Shown here piece by piece: positions 17,572 to 28,794 of a stretch of 64,000 nucleotides of DNA. Source of the stretch: Verrucomicrobiia bacterium (lineage in GTDB: Bacteria > Verrucomicrobiota > Verrucomicrobiia > Verrucomicrobiales > Akkermansiaceae); NCBI GenBank assembly GCA_947462875.1, contig CANHQJ010000002.1, positions 1-64,000 of the forward strand, in the 5' to 3' direction. Position 1 is the first letter of the stretch; every line of letters begins with the position of its first letter. Made by a program: the position numbers and the translations under genes. The notes under the pieces are model-generated. The model did no database searches. It was given only the letters and a program-made list of their open reading frames with translations, and was not told where the DNA came from.

Positions 17572-20500
17572 ATGAAGACAATCGTCTCCCTTGCTCTCGC
17601 ATTCGCCTTACCCTTGTCGGCAAATGAGCCGCCTCCCCTCACTGGCTGGGCGCACGAGGGCCGCATCGCGATCATCACCACACCGGAAGGCGGCAACTTG
17701 CCGGCGGAGGCACGGGTGGAAGAATTCCCCCTCCTCGTTCGCCTCGATCGCGATTGGTTTGATTTTTCGGAAGCGAAGCATGACGGCAGCGACATTCGAT
17801 TCACCACGCCGGAGGGGAAAATGCTTGCCCAGCAAATCGAGGACTGGGATCCGCTTGCGGGAACGGCGAACATTTGGGTGCGCGTGCCTGTCATCAAGGG
17901 AAATGACCGCCAGATGCTGCACATGCGTTGGGGAAATGAGCAGGCACCGAACATCTCGGATGGCAAGTCGGTATTCAATGAATCGAACGGTTTTCTCAGC
18001 GTCTGGCATCTCGGTGATGTCGTGGCGGATGAGGCCGGACGTTTGGAGACAAAAGACCAGGGCACTTCCGTCACGGCAGGAGTCGTCGGCAAGGGCCGCG
18101 GTTTCACCGCCGGGGCCCACCTTTCCTGCGGGAATCAAATCACCGGCTATCCCACCGGCAACGCGCCGCACAGCACGGAAGCCTGGTTCCGTACGGGGAA
18201 AGCCAACGTCAACCTCATCGGCTGGGGTGTCCAGAAGCAGCAGGGAAAAGTGGTCATGCAGTTCCGCGGCCCAGCTCACGTCAATCTCGATTGCTGGTTT
18301 TCCGATGGCAACGTGAAAAGTAAAGGCCTGCTGTCTTTCAACGAATGGCATCATGCGGTGTTCGCCTATGAGAGCGGCAATGCCAAAATTTACATCGACG
18401 GCGTTCTGGCCGGCCAAGCAGGTCGCGGTATGCCACTCAATGTCGCCAGCCCCGCCAGTCTCACGATCGGCGGATGGTCGGGCGAAAACAATTTTATCGG
18501 CGAGATGGATGAAGTCCGCGTCTCGAAGGTCACGCGCTCCGCCGACTGGATCAAACTGCAATTCGAAAACCAAAAACCTCTGCAAAGTGTCGTCGGCCCG
18601 CTGATCCGGGCCGAAGGGAAATTTTCCGTTCCGATCAAAACGGCCACGGTGAAAGAAGGTGCGCCGATCAAGCTCAGCGTCCAAGCCGATGGTGCGCAGA
18701 AGTTGTTTTGGTACTTGCGCGATGAGGAACCAGAGCGCCTGGTCGCGGTGGATCGCTATCACCACGACTTTGTTTCCGGTCGGGTCAAAGGGGACACCAC
18801 GGCCCTGCTGACGGTGAAAGCCATCTATCCGGATCGTGTGGAAACGGAGTTCATCAACATCGTGATCAAAAAATCCATCCCCGACCCGCAATTCACGGTC
18901 ACCGCGCCGAAAAGCTGGAACGGCCGCACTCCGATCGAAATCATCCCGCGCATCACCAACCTCGCCGCCTTGCAAAAAGCGGGGGCTGGTGATGTGAAGA
19001 TCGAATGGCAGGTCGATCCGATCTCGGTGGTGAAGGAAATTCTCCCAGGAAAAGTGCGACTGCTCGGCGCGCAAAAAAGCGGCACCGTCCAGATCAACGT
19101 CATCATGAGCAATGGCGGCGCCAAGGTGAAACAATACCTGAGTTTCCCCGTGCAACTGCCCGCTTCAGAGCCATGGCTGGTGAGAAAACCGGAGCCTGAC
19201 GAAAAACCGGAAGAAGGACAGTTTTACGCACGCGATGACAAAAACCAGGGCACGCTGCACTACAACGGCACCCTAACGGAAAAGGCTGATGAGGTGTTTC
19301 TCAAGGTCTATGCCGACGACAAGCCCTACGCGACTCTCAAGGTCAAGCCGGCCAAGGACCTGCGCTATGCCTTGACCGCAACGCTCAAGCCCGGCTTCGT
19401 CAAATACCGTGTGGAATTCGGCACCCTCGTTGGCGGCAAGGAAACCGTGCTCGATCAGGTCGGCAATCTCATCTGCGGCGATGCGTTTCTCATCGAAGGC
19501 CAATCGAATGCCGAGGCTCTCGATCTGCGCGAGGAACGGCAAAAGCCGCGCGAGACCAGCGAATGGATCCGCACGTTTGGCGGACCAAAAAACGGCGAGG
19601 ACGGCGTGGCCTGGGTGAAATCCTACGAGGAAAAAACCCAACAAGCCGGTGGCAAGCGGCAGAGTCTTTGGTGCAAGGCCGTGTGGGCGCAGCAACCGCC
19701 GGAATACAACGCGCACATCGGCTGGTGGGGCATGGAGCTGGCGAAACGACTCGTCGAAAGCCAGAAGGTGCCCATCTGCATCATCAACGGCGCGCTCGGC
19801 GGCACTCGCGTCGATCAACACCAACGCAATCCACAAAACCCCGCGGATCTCACGACGATATATGGCAAGTGGCTCTGGCGCTTACAGCAAGCAAGGCTCA
19901 CTCATGGCATTCGCGCGATCTTATGGCATCAAGGCGAAAACGATCAGCCTGCCGATACCCCCACGGGCGATTATGGTTGGGTCAACTATCAGTCGTATTT
20001 TTGTGAGATGGCCGGTGGCTGGTATCGCGATATGCCGAACGCACGGAAGTATTTCCTCTTCCAAATCTGGCCGAACTCCTGCGCCATGGGCGGCGCGGAA
20101 GGCCATGGCGACCGCCTGCGCGAACAGCAGCGCGCGCTACCTGATCTGTTTGCCAACATGAGCATTATGTCCACCCTCGGCATCCGCCCACCCGGTGGCT
20201 GCCATTTCCCGCGTGAGGGTTATGATGAATTCGCGAGACTCATCCATCCGGTGATCGAACGCGATGTCTATGGCAAAAAATTCGAACAAGCCGTCACCGC
20301 CCCTCGAATCGGCGGGGCCATGGCTGAAGGTAATGAAATCGTGCTGTATTTCGATCAACCCGTGGTCTGGAACGATGCTCTGCTCAGCCAGTTCTATCTC
20401 GATGGCGAAAAAGACAAGTTTGCCAGCGGTCGCGTCGAAGGAAATGCGATCAAACTCACGCTCAAAGAAGGGGCGCAGGGTAGCACGATTACCTACCTGA

Positions 20501-20604
20501 AGGAAGCCAATTGGAGCCAAGACAACCTACTCATGGGTGAAAATGGCATCGCCGCCCTGACCTTCTGCGAGGTTCCCTTCATGGGCCCACCCAAGGAACC
20601 GTGA
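17572..20604 (+). CDS. Secreted DUF2341/LamG/SASA esterase
   Basis: 1010 aa. The signal peptide (MKTIVSLALAFALPLSAN) is followed by a DUF2341 domain (about 20-130), a LamG/concanavalin-like domain (about 150-330), Ig-like segments, and a C-terminal SGNH-type sialate-O-acetylesterase domain with IEGQSNAEA (catalytic Ser), ILWHQGEND and GGCHFPREGY. This suggests removal of acetyl groups from glycans outside the cell. ATG 17572 is preferred for the signal peptide. An in-frame GTG at 17548 lies about 6 nt after a TAGCGT box (17536-17541) and could be a leaderless start. A rhamnosidase-like gene follows, suggesting a glycan-degrading pair. Confidence 0.83.
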   Translation: MKTIVSLALAFALPLSANEPPPLTGWAHEGRIAIITTPEGGNLPAEARVEEFPLLVRLDRDWFDFSEAKHDGSDIRFTTPEGKMLAQQIEDWDPLAGTANIWVRVPVIKGNDRQMLHMRWGNEQAPNISDGKSVFNESNGFLSVWHLGDVVADEAGRLETKDQGTSVTAGVVGKGRGFTAGAHLSCGNQITGYPTGNAPHSTEAWFRTGKANVNLIGWGVQKQQGKVVMQFRGPAHVNLDCWFSDGNVKSKGLLSFNEWHHAVFAYESGNAKIYIDGVLAGQAGRGMPLNVASPASLTIGGWSGENNFIGEMDEVRVSKVTRSADWIKLQFENQKPLQSVVGPLIRAEGKFSVPIKTATVKEGAPIKLSVQADGAQKLFWYLRDEEPERLVAVDRYHHDFVSGRVKGDTTALLTVKAIYPDRVETEFINIVIKKSIPDPQFTVTAPKSWNGRTPIEIIPRITNLAALQKAGAGDVKIEWQVDPISVVKEILPGKVRLLGAQKSGTVQINVIMSNGGAKVKQYLSFPVQLPASEPWLVRKPEPDEKPEEGQFYARDDKNQGTLHYNGTLTEKADEVFLKVYADDKPYATLKVKPAKDLRYALTATLKPGFVKYRVEFGTLVGGKETVLDQVGNLICGDAFLIEGQSNAEALDLREERQKPRETSEWIRTFGGPKNGEDGVAWVKSYEEKTQQAGGKRQSLWCKAVWAQQPPEYNAHIGWWGMELAKRLVESQKVPICIINGALGGTRVDQHQRNPQNPADLTTIYGKWLWRLQQARLTHGIRAILWHQGENDQPADTPTGDYGWVNYQSYFCEMAGGWYRDMPNARKYFLFQIWPNSCAMGGAEGHGDRLREQQRALPDLFANMSIMSTLGIRPPGGCHFPREGYDEFARLIHPVIERDVYGKKFEQAVTAPRIGGAMAEGNEIVLYFDQPVVWNDALLSQFYLDGEKDKFASGRVEGNAIKLTLKEGAQGSTITYLKEANWSQDNLLMGENGIAALTFCEVPFMGPPKEP

Positions 20605-20610
20605 AAAGTT

Positions 20611-20671
20611 GGAGCGCGGACTTCAGTCCGCATTCTTCCTTTTGAGAAATGCGGACTAAGGTCCGCGCTCC
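20611..20671. repeat. Nested palindromic intergenic repeat, family A copy 1
   Basis: The left arm starts GGAGCGCGGACTTCAGTCCGC (20611-20631, itself a palindrome); the right arm is GCGGACTAAGGTCCGCGCTC plus C (20651-20671). The two arms also pair with each other. The same design with nearly the same sequence recurs at 23589-23648. It lies between the SASA esterase and the rhamnosidase-like gene. Confidence 0.75.
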
Positions 20672-20781
20672 ATTCTGCCTTCGGCGGGGATTCACTTGGC
20701 ATGACTGATCTAAACCATTCGTTTTTCCTAATCCCATTTGCCCCTTGTCAAGCCGTCCACTTGCATCGATAAATCATTCGC

Positions 20782-22503
20782 ATGAAAGCCATCTTCGTCC
20801 GCTTGTTGCTCCTCACTGCGCTTTCCCTCCACGCTGGTGCAAAGCCGCCCGCGATCTTGGAAAACGCCAAGAAAAGTCCGCTTACCGCTTTTGTCATCGA
20901 GTCGAAGCGCGTGGTCTGGAAATCCGAACAAGGCGTCACTCACTCGGAAAACCTGCTCAAGCCCCACAGCGGCCAGGCCGTGCTGGTGGAACCGGTTCCG
21001 CCGATGGTGATCAAACCCGGCGGCGCTGTGGTGATTGATTTCGGCGTGGAAATCACTGGTTCGATCGAGCTTTTCACGCCGATGACCAAAGGCAAGGATA
21101 CGCCTTCCGTGCGCATCCGCTTCGGCGAGTCCGTGGCGGAAACCATGGCGGAGCTCGGCGAACGCGGCGCGCAGAATGACCACGCCTTGCGCGATCAAGT
21201 GGTCAAACTCCCGTGGCTCGGCAAAACCACGATCGGCCCTAGCGGCTTCCGCTTTGCCCGCATCGACAATGTGGATCCGAAAATCAACGTCGAGCTCAGC
21301 CAAGTCCGCGCGATTCTCACACTGCGCGACGTCCCTTACATCGGCTCCTTCCAGTGCTCCGATGAGCGGCTCAACAAAATCTGGCAAACTGGCGCCTACA
21401 CCGTGCACCTCAACATGCAGGAATTTCTCTGGGATGGCATCAAGCGCGACCGACTCGTCTGGCTCGGCGACATGCATCCCGAGGTCAGCGTGATCAACAG
21501 CGTCTTCGGCCACAATCCCGTGGTGCCCGCCAGCCTCGACATGACACGCGATGTCACGCCAGTGACTGCATGGATGAACGGCATCAGCTCCTACTCAATG
21601 TGGTGGATCCTCATCCATGAAGAATGGTATCAACATCATGGTAACCTCGATTACCTCAAAGAGCAAAAGCCCTATCTCACCGCATTGCTAAAACGTCTCA
21701 GTACCTACGTCGGTCCCGATGGCCGGGAAAAACTCGATGGCATGCGCTTTCTCGACTGGCCGACCTTTGATAATAAAACTGCCGTCCACGAAGGACTGCA
21801 AGCCATGATGACCCTGACCATGGAAAGCGGCGCGCGGCTGTGCGAAATTCTCGGCGACAAGGAAACAGCTAAGCTCTGCACCGATACCTCCAAACTCCTG
21901 CGCACGCATCAAACCGAAGCCAGCGGCCGCAAGTCCCCCGCCGCGCTGCTCTCGCTCGCCGGCTTCCGCGATGCCGCCGATGTCGCCACGGTTCTCAAAA
22001 AGGACGGTCCGAAAGATATCAGCACCTTTTACGGATTCTATGTGCTGAACGCTCTTGCCAAATCTGGCGACATCGATACCGGACTCGACTTTATCAGCCA
22101 ATACTGGGGCGGCATGATCGACTTCGGTGCCACGACTTTTTGGGAGGACTTTGATCTCGCGTGGACCGAGAATGCGGGCAGGATCGATGAGCCCGTCGCT
22201 GCTGGAAAAAAAGATCTGCACGGCGACTTCGGCGCGCATTGTTACATCGGCTTCCGCCACAGCTTTTGCCACGGCTGGGCCGGCGGCCCGACGGCATGGC
22301 TCAGCAAAAACGTCTTAGGTGTGGAGCCCGTCGCACCCGGCTGTGCTAAGGTAAAGATCACCCCCCGTCTCGGCCGCCTCACCTGGGCAGAAGGCACCTA
22401 CCCCACCCCCAAAGGTCCCATCCAAGTCCGTCACGAAAAACAACCCGACGGCACCGTCAAATCCACCATCAAACTCCCCGATGGCGTGGTTCAAGTGAAA
22501 TGA
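20782..22503 (+). CDS. Alpha-L-rhamnosidase-like glycoside hydrolase, secreted
   Basis: 573 aa with a signal peptide (MKAIFVRLLLLTALSLHAGA). An N-terminal beta region is followed by an alpha/alpha-barrel with the rhamnosidase-family segment DGIKRDRLVWLGDMHPE, and a C-terminal beta segment typical of these enzymes (WAEGTYPTPKGPI). It is shorter than most GH78 enzymes, so it may be a distant member. It would release terminal L-rhamnose from plant, algal or bacterial polysaccharides. It follows the SASA esterase after a 177-bp gap that holds a palindromic repeat. Confidence 0.78.
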   Translation: MKAIFVRLLLLTALSLHAGAKPPAILENAKKSPLTAFVIESKRVVWKSEQGVTHSENLLKPHSGQAVLVEPVPPMVIKPGGAVVIDFGVEITGSIELFTPMTKGKDTPSVRIRFGESVAETMAELGERGAQNDHALRDQVVKLPWLGKTTIGPSGFRFARIDNVDPKINVELSQVRAILTLRDVPYIGSFQCSDERLNKIWQTGAYTVHLNMQEFLWDGIKRDRLVWLGDMHPEVSVINSVFGHNPVVPASLDMTRDVTPVTAWMNGISSYSMWWILIHEEWYQHHGNLDYLKEQKPYLTALLKRLSTYVGPDGREKLDGMRFLDWPTFDNKTAVHEGLQAMMTLTMESGARLCEILGDKETAKLCTDTSKLLRTHQTEASGRKSPAALLSLAGFRDAADVATVLKKDGPKDISTFYGFYVLNALAKSGDIDTGLDFISQYWGGMIDFGATTFWEDFDLAWTENAGRIDEPVAAGKKDLHGDFGAHCYIGFRHSFCHGWAGGPTAWLSKNVLGVEPVAPGCAKVKITPRLGRLTWAEGTYPTPKGPIQVRHEKQPDGTVKSTIKLPDGVVQVK

Positions 22504-22514
22504 GGTAGGCGTAT

Positions 22515-22586
22515 GGAGCAGGGATTTGTAATCCCTGAATCTTTAAGACTTGGCTTGTGAAAACAGGGATTGCAAATCCCTGCTCC
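22515..22586. repeat. Nested palindromic intergenic repeat, family B
   Basis: The left arm is GGAGC followed by the palindrome AGGGATTTGTAATCCCT (22515-22536); the right arm is AGGGATTGCAAATCCCT followed by GCTCC (22565-22586). The arms pair with each other over their length. The architecture (GGAGC, palindrome, spacer, palindrome, GCTCC) matches family A at 20611 and 23589, although the palindrome core is different. Confidence 0.7.
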
Positions 22587-22618
22587 TTAGGGTGGGCTGA
22601 CCAGCACACCAATTCATC

Positions 22619-22900
22619 ATGCAATACGTTCTCATCATCCACGAAGTCGAAGACTATGCTGCCTGGAAGCAGGTCTTTGACAATGCCGCAGGAATCCGCA
22701 AAGAAGCCGGCGAGCGCTCCTATCAGGTGCTCCACTACGAATCCGATCCAAACAAAATTGTCCACTTCAGCGTCTGGACATCGATCGCCGATGCCAAGTC
22801 CTTCTTCGAGTCCGAGCGACTGATCGAGATTCGCCAGCAAGCGGGAGTCAAGGCACCGGAATTTATCTATTTGGATCAGCTCGAATGCGGCACTCTCTGA
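22619..22900 (+). CDS. Antibiotic biosynthesis monooxygenase (ABM)-like dimeric alpha/beta-barrel protein
   Basis: 93 aa. The pattern MQYVLIIHEVEDYAAWKQVFD...EAGERSYQVLHYESDPNKIVHFSVW...AKSFFES is characteristic of the small ferredoxin-fold ABM/Dabb-like proteins. Members include heme-degrading and quinol-modifying monooxygenases, but many have no known function. No heme-specific residue can be singled out here. Single gene between a palindromic repeat and a convergent hypothetical gene. Confidence 0.7.
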   Translation: MQYVLIIHEVEDYAAWKQVFDNAAGIRKEAGERSYQVLHYESDPNKIVHFSVWTSIADAKSFFESERLIEIRQQAGVKAPEFIYLDQLECGTL

Positions 22901-22922
22901 GGGGATTGTTGGAATTCACGGA

Positions 22923-23516
22923 TCAAGGGAGAATTTCGCAAAATTTCCGAAAGGCGTGGATTTCTTCCTCGCTAGCGACTCCGGCGACGATGTGACCGGC
23001 GAGGCTGCGGGCGAGGGTTTCTTGTGTCTCATCAAGGCTGAGTTTTTTTACCATGATGCGGCCGATGGCAGCAAAGGTGTTCCCATTGTAATTGGTAAAA
23101 GGAGCGAGTTTGTGGCACTTGCGACAGACTTCAATTTCATCGAATAAACTCAATTCACGCAGGCGAGATGTCTCCCAATAATCCATCGCTGAAGCATGAC
23201 CATCTGATGTGGGACCATGATGTGCCGATTTTTGGCGGCAAAGAATTTCATTTTGCGCAACGACAAACGGCCACGTAAATGGCTCCAACCAGCGCGCGTT
23301 GGCATTCATGATTTTGCTTTTTTTTTCTGTAGGCTGTTTCTTCAATTTGACTTGTTGGATTTCACTGACGCCTACACTTTTTAAATAGCCTTTTCCCGTC
23401 TTGGCATAGATGGGTTCGGCGGAAAAACGATCTTGAATCGCTAGTGCTTCCGCCATGACCTCTAGGAACAGGGGATCATTTTCGAAAGGATTCACAGGTT
23501 TTTCTTTCTCTTTCAT
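22923..23516 (-). CDS. Hypothetical protein with a CxxC motif
   Basis: 197 aa, soluble. The start is placed at ATG 23516 (MKEKEKPVNPFENDPLFLE); the longer frame has a poor N-terminus. A Lys-rich middle (KLKKQPTEKKSK) is followed by a C-terminal half with EVCRKCHKLAPF, a CxxC-like cytochrome or zinc motif (CRKCH). CxxCH can bind heme c, but no signal peptide is seen, so heme attachment is unlikely. The local sequence is more AT-rich than its neighbours, which may indicate transfer. Function unknown. Confidence 0.6.
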   Translation of the reverse strand: MKEKEKPVNPFENDPLFLEVMAEALAIQDRFSAEPIYAKTGKGYLKSVGVSEIQQVKLKKQPTEKKSKIMNANARWLEPFTWPFVVAQNEILCRQKSAHHGPTSDGHASAMDYWETSRLRELSLFDEIEVCRKCHKLAPFTNYNGNTFAAIGRIMVKKLSLDETQETLARSLAGHIVAGVASEEEIHAFRKFCEILP

Positions 23517-23588
23517 GATGGGAATGTAGCGGAAAAAATTCGGGATGGCAAGGCGGGGGTGAGGGATTGTTATATGAGATGGGAAATG

Positions 23589-23648
23589 GGAGCGATGACT
23601 TGAGTCCGCTCTTATCATTCAAACGAAGCGGACTGAAGTCCGCGCTCC
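23589..23648. repeat. Nested palindromic intergenic repeat, family A copy 2
   Basis: The left arm starts GGAGCGATGACTTGAGTCC (23589-23607); the right arm is AGCGGACTGAAGTCCGCG followed by CTCC (23627-23648). The right arm is nearly identical to the arms of the copy at 20611-20671. The copy lies between the hypothetical gene and the groEL terminator. Confidence 0.72.
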
Positions 23649-23650
23649 AT

Positions 23651-23683
23651 AAAAAAAACCCGCGCGGCTTTTGGCCGCGCGGG
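23651..23683 (-). terminator. Rho-independent terminator of groESL
   Basis: On the minus strand a perfect 10-bp GC stem, CCCGCGCGGC with GCCGCGCGGG (+ strand 23659-23668 and 23674-23683), has a 5-nt loop and is followed by eight T (23651-23658). It is 51 bp downstream of the groEL stop codon. Confidence 0.9.
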
Positions 23684-23733
23684 GTTGAGATTGTTTGATG
23701 CTGAAGGCTGGGAGGCGGGACGCCTCCGCCACA

Positions 23734-25395
<1,662 letters not shown>

Positions 25396-25431
25396 TTAAA
25401 AGTTAATGGTTAAGTGTTATGAGTGATGGAA

Positions 25432-25722
25432 TTATTCCACGATGCCGAGGATGTCGGACTCGGAGATGATGAGGTGCTCCTCGCCGTTGACTTTGACTTC
25501 GGTGCCGCCGTATTTGGAGATCAGCACCTTGTCGTTCACCTTGACGGTGAATTCAATGAGTTTGCCGCTGTCGTCGCGACCGCCAGTGCCTACGGAGATC
25601 ACAAGAGCTTCCTGTGGTTTTTCCTTGGCGCTGTCCGGGAGAACGATGCCGCCAGCGGAGACAGCGTCAGCTTCGATGCGTTTCACGAGAACGCGTTGAC
25701 CGAGTGGTTTGATGTTAGCCAT
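25432..25722 (-). CDS. groES: Co-chaperonin GroES (10 kDa)
   Basis: 96 aa, the normal length. Begins MANIKPLGQRVLVKRIEAD, with the mobile-loop region GGIVLPDSAKEKPQEALVIS and the roof segment KVNDKVLISKYGGTEVKV, as in GroES. It caps the GroEL ring. Upstream gene is groEL's partner operon start: a 114-bp gap with a long hairpin separates it from dnaK. No CIRCE element (TTAGCACTC-N9-GAGTGCTAA) is present upstream, so HrcA control is not supported by sequence. Confidence 0.97.
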   Translation of the reverse strand: MANIKPLGQRVLVKRIEADAVSAGGIVLPDSAKEKPQEALVISVGTGGRDDSGKLIEFTVKVNDKVLISKYGGTEVKVNGEEHLIISESDILGIVE

Positions 25723-25789
25723 AGTATGTGTTGTGTTGGTTTGGTTGTTTGTTGGTTAGACAAGCCGGTTTGACTTGAAAGGGGTAAAA

Positions 25790-25829
25790 GATCCGTCTGA
25801 TCGGTCAGATTTGACTGATCAGACGGATC
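25790..25829 (-). terminator. Long hairpin between dnaK and groES
   Basis: GATCCGTCTGATC (25790-25802) pairs perfectly with GATCAGACGGATC (25817-25829). Seven A follow on the plus strand and four T follow on the minus strand, so it could end the dnaK transcript weakly or be an intergenic palindrome. The stop codon of dnaK is at 25837. Confidence 0.55.
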
Positions 25830-25836
25830 AAAAAAA

Positions 25837-28239
<2,403 letters not shown>

Positions 28240-28262
28240 TTAAACAAGTAACCCTCTCGCTC

Positions 28263-28520
28263 ATGCACTACGCATACATTCTTCGTTCTTTGTCCGATCC
28301 TGACAAGCTCTACTACGGTAGCACTGCTGATTTAAAAAAACGATTTGCTACGCACAACGCGGCAGGAAATATTTCCACCAAGCCTTTTCGACCTTGGGAG
28401 ATTGCTTGGTATGCAGGATTTTCCAATCAACAAACAGCTCGTGATTTCGAGAAGTATCTCAAAACGGCATCTGGCAAGGCATTTGCCAAAAAGCGTTTAC
28501 TCAATGCCAATGAATCATGA
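28263..28520 (+). CDS. GIY-YIG domain nuclease-like protein
   Basis: 85 aa, the common size of single-domain YhbQ/UPF0213-like proteins. It opens YAYILRSLSDPDKLYYGSTADL (the YIL...YYGST form of the GIY-YIG core), then KKRFATHNAA and the Glu-bearing ARDFEKYLKT helix. The catalytic Arg and Glu equivalents appear present. The biological role of these stand-alone proteins is unknown; DNA repair is often suggested. Isolated, between the tRNA-associated repeat and an empty stretch. Confidence 0.85.
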   Translation: MHYAYILRSLSDPDKLYYGSTADLKKRFATHNAAGNISTKPFRPWEIAWYAGFSNQQTARDFEKYLKTASGKAFAKKRLLNANES

Positions 28521-28794
28521 TTCCTTCATCTGGGTTGGGGTGATGGCGTTACAGGGGGTGGGACGAGAAACCTGCCCAAAGGGCCATGGGTTTGAAGGCG
28601 ACCTTCGTTTCTAGCGAAATTTGAAAAAAATCGCGCAGCGCAAACTGGCATGGCCAACGGCAATCCCTCTCGCTCCGTCATTTTCTCTGCCCGGGTCCTC
28701 CCTTAGGGCAGATCATCCTCTGATCCGACAAGCGGTGGCTGTTGTGCCGTTTGGCATGGATTGTCGATGTGAACCGAACCGATTGTTCTTTTCC
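28521..28794. other. Intergenic region without recognisable gene
   Basis: About 274 bp between the convergent GIY-YIG gene and the YHYH/PEBP gene. A small hairpin, GAAGG-CGA-CCTTC, lies near 28597-28609. I see no plausible open frame, tRNA or terminator with a T-run. Probably the shared 3' region of two convergent units. Confidence 0.4.

Noticed and set aside
25723-25836. CIRCE/HrcA element before groES
   Set aside because: TTAGCACTC-N9-GAGTGCTAA or a near match is not present in this region or upstream of dnaK.
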